Positions 24,127 to 31,781 of a DNA stretch of 32,542 bases are shown here, in pieces. The position numbers were made by a program, and so were the translations under genes. Below the pieces are notes generated by a model. It saw only the letters and a program-made list of their open reading frames with translations. It was not told the DNA's origin and did no database searches. Position 1 is the first letter of the stretch. Each line of letters begins with the position of its first letter. Source of the DNA: Falsiroseomonas oryzae (GTDB lineage Bacteria > Pseudomonadota > Alphaproteobacteria > Acetobacterales > Acetobacteraceae); NCBI RefSeq assembly GCF_027856955.1, contig NZ_JAPSMD010000016.1, forward strand, positions 1 to 32,542, written 5' to 3'.

Positions 24127-24236
24127 TGCCGGCGCGCGCGTCCCGGGTTTCACTGTGGACGCAAGGTTCCCGCCGGCAGCGATCCGGATCAAGAGGACCT
24201 GCCGGGGAAGAGCGCGCGAGCCGAAGGAGACGGGGC
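24127..24236. promoter_or_regulatory. Divergent promoter region between the DAO oxidase and the Pot-type operon
   Basis: 110 bases. TGCCGGC (24127-24133) is repeated inverted as GCCGGCA at 24172-24178, 38 bases apart. AAGGAG at 24223-24228 serves the + strand ATG (24237). I find no convincing -35/-10 pair. Both divergent operons must start here, so it is the natural site for a shared regulator. Confidence 0.35.
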
Positions 24237-25343
24237 ATGCAGAGCTTCCAGCAGGATTGCGTCGAGCTGGCGTTCGAGAAGTTCCGCCGTGGCGAGGTGA
24301 GCCGCCGCGCGCTGCTGGCGGGGCTCGCGGCGCTCGGCGTCGGCAGCGGGCTCGCGCCGCGCGAGGCCGGCGCGCAGGGGCGGCAGCTGGTGATGGTGAA
24401 CTGGGGCGGCATCGCCAATGACGGCTTCGGGCGCTTCTACGGCGAGCCCTTCGCCGCGGCGAATCCGGGCGTGCGCGTGGTGCAGGACAGCACCGGCCCC
24501 TCCGCCGGGCGCATCCGCAGCATGGTGGAAAGCGGGCGCGTCACCTGGGACATCTGCGACAGCTCCGCCACCAGCTCCTACCTGCTCGGCGGCATGAATC
24601 TGCTGAACCGTATCGACTACACCATCGTGAAGCGGGACGACGTGATCGGCCCGACCTTCGCGCTGGAGCATGGCGCGGCGCCCTATTCCTTCAGCAACGT
24701 GCTGGTCTACGACAGTCAGCGCTTCCCGACGCCGCCGCAGAGCTGGGCGGATTTCTGGGACCTGCGGCGCTTCCCGGGCACGCGGCTGCTGCGCCGCGAC
24801 GCCGCCGGCGCGCTGGACGCGGCGCAGATGGCGCTGGGGAAGGATCCGGCGAACCTCTACCCGCTCGACATCCGTGCCAGCCTGAACAAGGTGCGGGAGA
24901 TCCGGCGCAACTGCGTCTTCTGGACCAGCGGGTCCGAATCCGAGCAGTTCATCCGCACCGGGGAAGCGGTGATGGGCCAGATCTGGCACACCCGCGCCAA
25001 GGTGCTGGAGCAGGAGAGCAACGGCCGCTTCAAGCACATCTGGAATCAGGGCATCCTGCAGCCCGGCATCTTCGTCAGCCCGCGCGGCAACCCGGGCGGC
25101 GAGCTGGTGCAGCGGCTGCTGGCGTCCATGCTGTCCAACGCGGAGGCACAGGTCGGGCTGCTGCAGTTCCTGGGCAACGGGCCGACTAACCCGCGCGCCG
25201 CGGCGCTGGTGCCCGCCGAGTTCCGCCGCTTCAACCCGACGGACCCGGAGAACGCCCGCGTGCAGGTGGCGCAGGACGGGCGCTGGTGGGGCGCGAACTA
25301 CGCCCAGGCCAACGCCGACTACATCGACATGGTGACGGGCTGA
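24237..25343 (+). CDS. PotD-like spermidine/putrescine-type ABC substrate-binding protein
   Basis: 368 residues, a type II periplasmic binding protein. A leader FEKFRRGEVSRRALLAGLAA with RR, then a hydrophobic run and cleavage near AGAQ, is a twin-arginine-like signal common to this PotD subfamily. The mature start LVMVNWGGIANDGFGRFYGEPF and later WTSGSESEQFIRTGEAVMGQIW match the SBP_bac_8/PotD group. The substrate might be a polyamine, amino acid derivative or phosphonate-like compound. The start is fixed by AAGGAG eight bases upstream. Its partner permeases and ATPase are separated by two enzyme genes. Confidence 0.9.
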   Translation: MQSFQQDCVELAFEKFRRGEVSRRALLAGLAALGVGSGLAPREAGAQGRQLVMVNWGGIANDGFGRFYGEPFAAANPGVRVVQDSTGPSAGRIRSMVESGRVTWDICDSSATSSYLLGGMNLLNRIDYTIVKRDDVIGPTFALEHGAAPYSFSNVLVYDSQRFPTPPQSWADFWDLRRFPGTRLLRRDAAGALDAAQMALGKDPANLYPLDIRASLNKVREIRRNCVFWTSGSESEQFIRTGEAVMGQIWHTRAKVLEQESNGRFKHIWNQGILQPGIFVSPRGNPGGELVQRLLASMLSNAEAQVGLLQFLGNGPTNPRAAALVPAEFRRFNPTDPENARVQVAQDGRWWGANYAQANADYIDMVTG

Positions 25344-25347
25344 CCGC

Positions 25348-26295
25348 GTGGCGCGACCGATCCTGTTGGTGAAGTCCGGCGGTGAGGCCGCGGTGCCGGA
25401 CTGGCAGCGCGCCTTCGCCGCCGCAGGTGCGACGGTGGATGTGCGCTGGTGGGACGACGCCACCGTCGATCCCGCCGCCGTGCGCTACGTGCTGGTGTGG
25501 GACCCGGAACCGGGGCGGCTGGCGAAGCTGCCGAAGCTGGAGGTGATCTTCGGCAGTGGCGCGGGCGTGGACTTCATCACCGCCGACCCCGACCTGCCGC
25601 GCCACGTTCCGCTGGTCCGCATGGCCACGCCCGGCGCGGCGCAGCGCATGGGCGAGTTCGTCACCTGGGCCGCGCTGTCTCTGCTCAAGGGCGCGCGGCG
25701 CATCGGCGCGGCGCAGGCGGAGCGGCGCTGGGACTATTTCGAGCCGGAGTGGACGGCACCGGAGACAACGGTCGGCATCATGGGGCTGGGCCACATGGGC
25801 GCCGCCGCGGCCCGCATGCTGCAGGGCATCGGCTTCCCCGTCATCGCCTGGTCGCGCACGCCGAAGCAGGTGCCGGGCGTGCGCAGCTATGCCGGCGGTG
25901 CGGAGCGCGACGCCTTCCTTACCGCCACGCGCATCCTGGTCTGCCTGCTGCCGGCCACGCCGGAAACCCGCCACATCCTGGCGAAGCCGCTGCTCGATGC
26001 GCTGCCGGACGGCGCGGGCCTGGTGAATGTCGGCCGCGGCAGCCAGCAGAAGATCGAGGACATCCTGGCCGCGCTCGATTCCGGGAAGCTGTCCGGCGCC
26101 GTGCTCGACGTCTTCGACCAGGAGCCGCTGCCGCCGGAGCATCCGGCCTGGACGCATCCGAAGCTGCTGGTCACGCCGCACCTGGCCAGCCTGCCGCCGC
26201 GCAGCGAGCGCGCCGCCCATGTCGCGAAGCTGATCGCCGCGCATGAACGCGGCGAGGCGTTGCCCAACACCTACGACCACGCCCGGGGCTACTGA
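25348..26295 (+). CDS. D-2-hydroxyacid dehydrogenase, glyoxylate/hydroxypyruvate reductase A-like
   Basis: 315 residues. The NAD(P) motif GLGHMG is at 146-151, and the catalytic set is R230 (NVGRGS), E259 (FDQEPLP) and H278 (TPHLAS). The LLPATPETR and VGRGSQQKIEDILAALDSGKL text is typical of the GhrA subgroup. It interconverts 2-oxoacids and 2-hydroxyacids in the cytoplasm, for example glyoxylate to glycolate. The GTG start is four bases after the preceding stop. Its position inside a transporter operon suggests that the imported compound yields a 2-oxoacid which this enzyme reduces. Confidence 0.9.
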   Translation: MARPILLVKSGGEAAVPDWQRAFAAAGATVDVRWWDDATVDPAAVRYVLVWDPEPGRLAKLPKLEVIFGSGAGVDFITADPDLPRHVPLVRMATPGAAQRMGEFVTWAALSLLKGARRIGAAQAERRWDYFEPEWTAPETTVGIMGLGHMGAAAARMLQGIGFPVIAWSRTPKQVPGVRSYAGGAERDAFLTATRILVCLLPATPETRHILAKPLLDALPDGAGLVNVGRGSQQKIEDILAALDSGKLSGAVLDVFDQEPLPPEHPAWTHPKLLVTPHLASLPPRSERAAHVAKLIAAHERGEALPNTYDHARGY

Positions 26296-27065
26296 TGCCG
26301 CTGCCGCCGCCACCGGTCCGCCCGGACCCGAACCACGTGCCGACCGAGCGCGAGCTGCGAGAGGACCTGGCCGCGGCGTATCGCCTCATCGCGCTCTACG
26401 GCATGACGGACCTGGTGTTCACGCACCTCTCCGTCCGTGTGCCGGGCGATGGCCACCGCTTCCTCGTCAACCCCTACGGCCTGCTGTTCGAGGAAATCAC
26501 TGCCAGCAGCCTGGTGCTGGTGGATGCGGAAGGCGAGCCGCGGCAGGCGACGTCCTGGCCGGTGAACCCGGCGGGCTTCGTCATCCATTCCGCTGTCCAT
26601 ATGGGCCGCGAGGACGCCCAATGCGTGATGCACACCCATACCCTGGCCGGGATGGCGGTGGCGGCGCAGCAGGGCGGCCTGCTGCCGCTGAACCAGATGT
26701 CGATGGAGTTCGAAGGCCGCGTCGCGCTGCACGACTACGAGGGCATCGCCGCGGACGACAATCTCTCGGAGCGCGAGCGCCTGGTCCGCGACCTCGGAGA
26801 CCGGCCCTGCATGATCCTGCGCCATCACGGCCTGCTGACGGTCGGGCGCACCGTGGCGGAGGCGTTCTACTGGATGTGGTACCTGGAGCAGGCCTGTCGC
26901 ATCCAGCTGATGGCGCAGTCCTCCGGCGCGAAGCTCGCGATCCCGCCGCAGGAGGTGGTGCTGCGCGCGCGGGCACAGTTCGGCACCGGCCCGACCAAGG
27001 GCTGGCTGCCCTGGCAGGCGCTGAAGCGGAAGCTGGACCGCGAGCAGCCGGACTACCGGAGCTGA
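26295..27065 (+). CDS. Class II aldolase/adducin family protein
   Basis: 256 residues. Metal-binding HTH is at 113-115 (MHTHTLAGM) and a third His at 177 (LRHHGLL). The position that in fuculose-phosphate aldolase holds the general-acid Glu (PSSE...H) reads NPAGFVIH (91-98), as in the adducin-like subgroup, so the reaction may not be a normal aldol split. Relatives act as decarboxylases, epimerases or aldolases on short sugar acids. The start ATG shares a base with the ghrA-like stop (TGATG), and the end overlaps the ATPase start. It could act with the dehydrogenase on the imported substrate. Confidence 0.87.
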   Translation: MPLPPPPVRPDPNHVPTERELREDLAAAYRLIALYGMTDLVFTHLSVRVPGDGHRFLVNPYGLLFEEITASSLVLVDAEGEPRQATSWPVNPAGFVIHSAVHMGREDAQCVMHTHTLAGMAVAAQQGGLLPLNQMSMEFEGRVALHDYEGIAADDNLSERERLVRDLGDRPCMILRHHGLLTVGRTVAEAFYWMWYLEQACRIQLMAQSSGAKLAIPPQEVVLRARAQFGTGPTKGWLPWQALKRKLDREQPDYRS

Positions 27066-28165
27066 TGTCCGCCGCCGGCCACGCCCTGGCGCTGCAGGGC
27101 CTGACGAAGCGCTACGGCACCTTCACCGCCGTGGACGACGTCTCGCTGAAGGTGGAGAGCGGGCAGTTCCTGACGCTGCTTGGGCCCTCGGGCAGTGGCA
27201 AGACGACGATCCTGATGTGCATTGCCGGCTTCGTCGCGCCGACCGCGGGCGCGGTGCTGCTCGACGGCCGCGACATCACGGCCCTGCCGCCGGAGAAGCG
27301 CGACTTCGGCATGGTCTTCCAGGGCTACGCGCTGTTCCCGCACATGACGGTGGCGGAGAACGTCGCCTTCCCGCTGCGGGTCCGCCGCATGGGCACCGCC
27401 GAGCGCGCGGAGAAGGTGCGCGCCGCGCTGGACCTGGTGCAGCTGGATCGCTTCGCCGAACGCCGCCCCTCGCAGCTGTCGGGCGGCCAGCAGCAGCGCG
27501 TGGCCCTGGCCCGTGCGCTGGTCTTCGACCCGGCCCTGCTGCTGCTGGACGAACCGCTCTCCGCGCTCGACAAGAAGCTGCGCGCCGAGCTGCAGGAGGA
27601 GCTGAAGGCGCTGCACCGCCGTGTCGGGCGCACCTTCGTCAACGTCACCCACGACCAGGAGGAGGCGCTCTCGCTCTCCGACCGCGTCGCGATCCTGAAC
27701 CACGGCAAGCTGGTGCAGGAAGGCGCGCCGACCGCGCTCTATGACCGCCCGCGCACGCGCTTCGTCGCCGACTTCCTGGGCAAGTCCAACTTCCTGCATG
27801 CCGCGGTCCAGCAGGGCGGCGCGGAGGCCATGCAGCTCGCCATCGGCGCCACGCCGCTGGTGCAGCGCATCCTGCCCGGTGCGCCGCACCCGGCGCCGGG
27901 CACGAAGCTGCTGCTGTCCCTGCGGCCGGAGAAGATCGCGCTGCTGGCGGATGGCGAGACGGCCGACAACATGGTGGAGGGGCGCATCGCCACCTGGTCC
28001 TATCTCGGCGCCGGCTTCGGGCTGTCCGTCGCCACGCAGGACCTGGGCATGCTGCGCGTCACCCTGCCCAGCTGGGGCGCGCCGATCGCGCCGGCCGAGG
28101 GGCTCGCCATCCGCCTGGGCTGGAGCGCGAGCGCCAGCGTGCCGGTCGAGGAGGACGCCGCCTGA
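27065..28165 (+). CDS. PotA-like spermidine/putrescine-type ABC ATPase
   Basis: 366 residues. Walker A GPSGSGKTT lies near residues 39-47, signature LSGGQQQRVALARAL and Walker B LLLLDEPLSALD follow, and the H-loop is NVTHDQEEAL. A C-terminal TOBE region (LSLRPEKIALLADGE) makes it a PotA/FbpC-type ATPase. It powers the permease pair encoded next. The stop shares a base with the potB-like start (TGATG), with GAGGAGG upstream. No lesions seen. Confidence 0.94.
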   Translation: MSAAGHALALQGLTKRYGTFTAVDDVSLKVESGQFLTLLGPSGSGKTTILMCIAGFVAPTAGAVLLDGRDITALPPEKRDFGMVFQGYALFPHMTVAENVAFPLRVRRMGTAERAEKVRAALDLVQLDRFAERRPSQLSGGQQQRVALARALVFDPALLLLDEPLSALDKKLRAELQEELKALHRRVGRTFVNVTHDQEEALSLSDRVAILNHGKLVQEGAPTALYDRPRTRFVADFLGKSNFLHAAVQQGGAEAMQLAIGATPLVQRILPGAPHPAPGTKLLLSLRPEKIALLADGETADNMVEGRIATWSYLGAGFGLSVATQDLGMLRVTLPSWGAPIAPAEGLAIRLGWSASASVPVEEDAA

Positions 28166-29010
28166 TGGCGCCGGCCGGCCAGCGGCAGACAGGCTGGTGG
28201 CTGCTGATCCTGCCCGCCTTCCTGCTGATGACGGCTTTCTACGTCGCCCCCATCGCTCAGGTCCTCGCCATCTCCTTCACCGAGCCGCAGCCGGGCCTCG
28301 GGAACTACGAGCGCCTCTTCACCAGCGAGAGCGTGCAGCGCGTGATCGGCACGACGCTGCGCATCTGCACCATCACCACCGCGCTGGCGCTGCTGCTGGG
28401 CTATGTCCTGGCCTACCGGATCGCGCTGGCCGAGGCGCGGGCACGGCGCTGGTGGATCCTGGTGGTGCTCGTGCCGCTCTGGATCAGCGTGCTGGTGCGG
28501 GCCTTCGCCTGGGTGACGCTGCTCCGCCGGCAGGGCCTGGTGAACCAGGCGCTGATGGAGAGCGGCCTGGTCGCGGAGCCGCTGCAGCTGGTCTGGAACG
28601 AGTTCGGCATCGTCGTCGGCATGGTGCACTACATGGTGCCCTATGCCGTGCTGCCGATGCTGGCCTCCATGCGGGAGATCGACCCGCGCCTGCTGGCCGC
28701 CGCGCGCGGGCTGGGGGCGCCGCGGCAGACCGTGTTCGCGCGCATCTTCCTGCCGCTTTCGCTGCCCGGGCTGATCGCGGCTGGCGTGCTGGTGTTCATC
28801 TTCTCGCTGGGCTTCTACATCACGCCCGCGATCCTCGGCGGCGGGAAGACACTGATGGTGGCAGAGTGGATCGGCCTGCAGATCCTGGACCTGATCCGCT
28901 GGGGCCTGGGCACCATGATGGCGACGGTGCTGGTGGTGACCATCCTGGCCACGCTGGCCGTCTTCTCCCGCGTGGTGGACCTCCGCCGCGTCTTCGGCAG
29001 CGGGGCCTAG
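28165..29010 (+). CDS. PotB-like ABC permease
   Basis: 281 residues, about six membrane helices beginning at TGWWLLILPAFLLMTAFYVAP. The EAA loop that docks to the ATPase reads AARGLGAPRQTVFARIFLPLSLPG (approx. residues 178-201), typical of BPD permeases. It partners with the downstream permease, four bases away, and the upstream ATPase. The length is normal. Confidence 0.93.
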   Translation: MAPAGQRQTGWWLLILPAFLLMTAFYVAPIAQVLAISFTEPQPGLGNYERLFTSESVQRVIGTTLRICTITTALALLLGYVLAYRIALAEARARRWWILVVLVPLWISVLVRAFAWVTLLRRQGLVNQALMESGLVAEPLQLVWNEFGIVVGMVHYMVPYAVLPMLASMREIDPRLLAAARGLGAPRQTVFARIFLPLSLPGLIAAGVLVFIFSLGFYITPAILGGGKTLMVAEWIGLQILDLIRWGLGTMMATVLVVTILATLAVFSRVVDLRRVFGSGA

Positions 29011-29014
29011 CGGC

Positions 29015-29806
29015 ATGGAAGGCGCGCACCGGCCCGGCCCCTTCGCGAGCGCCTCGGCCTGGATCGTCGCGATCTACCTGGTGCTGCCGATCTCCATCGT
29101 GATCCCGGTCTCGATGACCGACCAGCGCTTCCTCTCCCTGCCGCAGGAAACGTTGTCGCTGCGCCACTACGCGACCGTGCTGGGCTCGGCCGAATGGCTG
29201 GGGTCGATCGCGCAGAGCTTCTGGATCGCGGTCGCCTCCACCCTGATCGCGGTGGTCGCGGGCACGCTCTGCGCCATCGGCTGCTGGCGCATCTCCCGCC
29301 GGTCCACCGACCTGATCCGTGCGTTGATGCTGCTGCCGATCATCATCCCTTCGATCGTCTACGCGATCGGGCTGTATCGATACTTCGCCCGGCTGGACCT
29401 GCTGGACCGCTTCGCCGGCGTCGCCATCGCGCATGGCGTGACGGGCATCCCCTACGTCGTCATCACCGTCTCAACCGCTCTGGCCGCCTTCGATCCTCGG
29501 CTGGAGCAGGCTGCGCGCGGCATGGGCGCCTCGCTGCTGCAGACGCTGCGCTGGGTGATCCTGCCGCGCATCGCGCCGGGCATCGCCTCCGGCGCGATCT
29601 TCGCCTTCATCCATTCCTGGGACGAGCTGGTGATCGTGCTGTTCATCGCCAGCCGCGACGTCTTCACCCTGCCGCGCCGCATCTGGGACGGTATCAACGA
29701 GAACCTGGACCCCGCCATGGCCGCGGTCGCGGTCCTGCTGGTGCTGTTCACGCTGCTGCTGCTGCTGCTCGACCTCGCGCTCCGGCGGCGGCGCGATGCG
29801 CGGTGA
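29015..29806 (+). CDS. PotC-like ABC permease
   Basis: 263 residues with about six helices. The EAA loop reads AARGMGASLLQTLRWVILPRIAPG, and IPSIVYAIGLYRYFA and FAFIHSWDELVI are PotC-like. It completes the Pot-type transporter. The last 59 bases overlap tail to tail with the - strand GNAT gene. Confidence 0.93.
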   Translation: MEGAHRPGPFASASAWIVAIYLVLPISIVIPVSMTDQRFLSLPQETLSLRHYATVLGSAEWLGSIAQSFWIAVASTLIAVVAGTLCAIGCWRISRRSTDLIRALMLLPIIIPSIVYAIGLYRYFARLDLLDRFAGVAIAHGVTGIPYVVITVSTALAAFDPRLEQAARGMGASLLQTLRWVILPRIAPGIASGAIFAFIHSWDELVIVLFIASRDVFTLPRRIWDGINENLDPAMAAVAVLLVLFTLLLLLLDLALRRRRDAR

Positions 29807-30356
29807 TGCGCGTGCCGACCGTCAGCGGGCGGGTCATGCGACGCACCGGGAACTCCATCCCCTCCGCCAGCAGCAGCGCATGGTCCGAGACGACGCGGTA
29901 GCCGAGGGCGTCGTAGAGCGGCACGCCGGCCAGCGTCGCCATCAGCTCCGCCGTCTCCGCGCCGTCCTCGGTCAGCCGCGCCTCCACCGCTTCCATCAGG
30001 CGCCGCGCGATGCCGCGCCGCGCCAGCGCCGGGTCCACATAGACGCTGCGCACCACGCCGGACCGGCCCGGCAGCACGGGCAGCGGCGCCTGCAGCAGCC
30101 GCGCGTAGTTCGGCGCCCGCATGGTCCAGCCGGCGCTGCCGGCGATGCGGCCCTCGACCTCCGCCACCAGATAGGTGCCGTCGGCGATCAGGCGGGGGTC
30201 CATGGTGCCCATCTGGGCCAGCGCGGCTTCGAGCACGTCGCGTCCGTAGAACGGCGCCGCGAGCTGGCGCAGGCTGCGCTGCTGCATGCCGAGCAGGGCT
30301 TCCAGCTCCTCGAGCCTGGCAGGGCGGATCAGGGGGGCCATCGTCGCGGTTTCCAT
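29748..30356 (-). CDS. GNAT-family N-acetyltransferase
   Basis: 202 residues. The acetyl-CoA motif lies at VRSVYVDPALARRGIARRLM (102-121), with RRGIA (113-117) as the pyrophosphate loop, and the C-terminal ATLAGVPLYDALGYRV completes the GNAT core. The N-terminus IRPARLEELEALLGMQQRS is typical. The substrate cannot be told from sequence. The start at 30356 is preferred over 30341 or 30470 because the upstream extension is compositionally odd (Arg-rich) and because AGGG lies just before it. Its 3' end overlaps the permease gene by 59 bases, unusual but feasible for a convergent pair. Confidence 0.85.
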   Translation of the reverse strand: METATMAPLIRPARLEELEALLGMQQRSLRQLAAPFYGRDVLEAALAQMGTMDPRLIADGTYLVAEVEGRIAGSAGWTMRAPNYARLLQAPLPVLPGRSGVVRSVYVDPALARRGIARRLMEAVEARLTEDGAETAELMATLAGVPLYDALGYRVVSDHALLLAEGMEFPVRRMTRPLTVGTRITAHRAAAGARGRAAAAAA

Positions 30357-30379
30357 CGCCCTACTGCTACCCTCTCGGC

Positions 30380-30410
30380 GTTGCGCCGCGATGTCGCGGT
30401 GGGGCGCAAC
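30380..30410. repeat. Nested hairpin in the GNAT/deiminase divergent region
   Basis: GTTGCG (30380-30385) pairs with CGCAAC (30405-30410). Inside it CCGCGA (30386-30391) pairs with TCGCGG (30394-30399), leaving a five-base bulge TGGGG. The stem sits between two divergent genes and could be an operator or a leader structure. Confidence 0.4.
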
Positions 30411-30412
30411 GC

Positions 30413-30453
30413 GTGTCGTCCGTGTCGTCCGTGACCGCCGGCGCCGTCGCCGG
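30413..30453 (+). repeat. Tandem GTGTCGTCC repeat and GC hairpin in the deiminase leader
   Basis: GTGTCGTCC occurs twice in tandem (30413-30421 and 30422-30430), followed by GTG. Just downstream CCGGCG (30438-30443) pairs with CGCCGG (30448-30453), three bases ahead of the ribosome binding site AGGAGGT (30456-30462). Position suggests a leader structure affecting access to the ribosome binding site. Confidence 0.4.
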
Positions 30454-30468
30454 CCAGGAGGTGCCGCC

Positions 30469-31479
30469 ATGTCCCGCGCGATGAGCGAGTTCGACCACCG
30501 CTACAACATGCTGATCGAGCGCTTCGCCTCGGTGCCGGAGCCGGCCTTCGAGGATCCGGCGGAGACGTCCCGCGTCTGGGGCCGCGCCTGGGGCTGCGAT
30601 TCCGACATCGGCCGGCTGCGCGTGGTGCTGATGCACCGTCCGGGCGAGGAGATGCGGGTGGTGGACACCCTGCCGCTGATCCCGGAGCTCGGAGCCTATG
30701 GCGACCCGGAGAGCGGCGCCTACTGGCGCGGCGAGGTCCGCCCCACCCTGGCCGAGCAGCAGGCCCAGCACGACGCGCTGGCCGCCGCTCTGCGCGAGGA
30801 AGGGGTGGAGGTGGTCTATCTGAAGCGCTGCGCGCCCGGCCGCCACAAATCCGTCTACACGCGCGACAGCAGCTTCGCGGTGAAGGGCGGCGCCATCGTC
30901 ACCCGCATGGGCCCGAAGATCCGCCGCGGCGAGGAGGCGCCGGTGACGGAGACGCTGGCGACGCTCGGCATGCCTGTTCTGCGCACCATCCACGGCACCG
31001 GCCTGATGGAAGGCGGCAGCTTCGCCTGGATCCGGCCGGACCTGGCCGTCATCGGGATCTCCTCCCGCGTCAACGAGGAAGGCGCGCGGCAGGTGGAGGA
31101 AGTGCTGAAGGTGCAGGGCGCGCGGCTGATCCGCGTGCAGATCCCGGGCTACCGCCTGCACATCGACGGCGCCTTCGTGATGATCCACCACGACACGGCC
31201 ATCGTGAATCCCTCGACGCTGCCCTTCGTCTTCATGGAGGAGCTGAAGCGCGAGGGCATCCGGATGATCCCGGTGAACCACGAGGACCCGTCCTGGGCCA
31301 TCAACTGCCTGGCTGTCGCGCCCGGTCGCGTGCTGATGAGCGACAGGGTGAGCCCGCGCACGCAGGAGGCGCTGGACCGCGCCGGCGTCTCCGTCCGCCT
31401 CGTGCCCTATGACAAGGTCGGCCTGGGCGGCGGCGGCATCCACTGCTCCACCTGCCCGCTGGTGCGCGACCCGCTGTAG
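30469..31479 (+). CDS. Arginine deiminase/amidinotransferase-fold hydrolase (DDAH-like)
   Basis: 336 residues, pentein fold. Candidate catalytic residues are C326 (GGIHCSTCP), H231 (LHIDGAF), D133 (YTRDSSF) and E181 (MEGGSF). Ser184 stands where arginine deiminases have Asp (EGGD), so the ligand may not be free arginine; agmatine, methylarginine or a guanidino acid are options. Such enzymes hydrolyse or transfer guanidino groups in the cytoplasm. ATG 30469 has a perfect AGGAGGT six bases upstream. It is not within an arc operon (no ornithine transcarbamylase or carbamate kinase nearby). Confidence 0.88.
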   Translation: MSRAMSEFDHRYNMLIERFASVPEPAFEDPAETSRVWGRAWGCDSDIGRLRVVLMHRPGEEMRVVDTLPLIPELGAYGDPESGAYWRGEVRPTLAEQQAQHDALAAALREEGVEVVYLKRCAPGRHKSVYTRDSSFAVKGGAIVTRMGPKIRRGEEAPVTETLATLGMPVLRTIHGTGLMEGGSFAWIRPDLAVIGISSRVNEEGARQVEEVLKVQGARLIRVQIPGYRLHIDGAFVMIHHDTAIVNPSTLPFVFMEELKREGIRMIPVNHEDPSWAINCLAVAPGRVLMSDRVSPRTQEALDRAGVSVRLVPYDKVGLGGGGIHCSTCPLVRDPL

Positions 31480-31583
31480 CGGCTCACGGCTTCGCGCGGC
31501 CTGTCTCGTCCGTTCGGACGATGCGGCGCCGTGCGCGCCGGCGCCATCTTCCGCCCCGTCGCAACGCACGGGAGGAGGTGGCG
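31480..31583. other. Intergenic spacer with a short hairpin
   Basis: 104 bases. TCGTCC (31506-31511) pairs with GGACGA (31516-31521) across GTTC, a possible weak terminator for the deiminase gene, but no T-run follows. GGAGGAGG at 31571-31578 is the ribosome binding site of the next ORF. No promoter is convincing. Confidence 0.35.
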
Positions 31584-31781
31584 ATGTGGCTGGATTTGCC
31601 GCCGGGCGGCTTCGATGCGCTGGTTGTTCGCCGTGATGGGCGCTGCCAGTCGGTGACGGTCGGTCGCCTGCTGGCCCATGCGTCGGAGTCGGCCAGTCTG
31701 CCGCCATCCCCGCCGCGGCCCACGGCGCGCGCGCGCCGCCTCCTGCTGGCATGGCTCCTGGTTCCGCGGAGGCGCCCGTGA
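31584..31781 (+). CDS. Small hypothetical protein coupled to the TPP-enzyme gene
   Basis: 65 residues; no recognised family. It starts MWLDLPPGGFDALVVRRDGR, then VTVGRLLAHASESASL, a Pro-rich linker, and a basic hydrophobic tail ARRLLLAWLLVPRRRP. AGGAGGT (31573-31579) lies four bases before the ATG, one of the strongest ribosome binding sites in the window. The stop overlaps the next gene's GTG start (GTGA), so even if the product has no role it may drive translation of the enzyme. It could be a leader peptide or a small partner. The reading frame is not proven. Confidence 0.5.
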   Translation: MWLDLPPGGFDALVVRRDGRCQSVTVGRLLAHASESASLPPSPPRPTARARRLLLAWLLVPRRRP

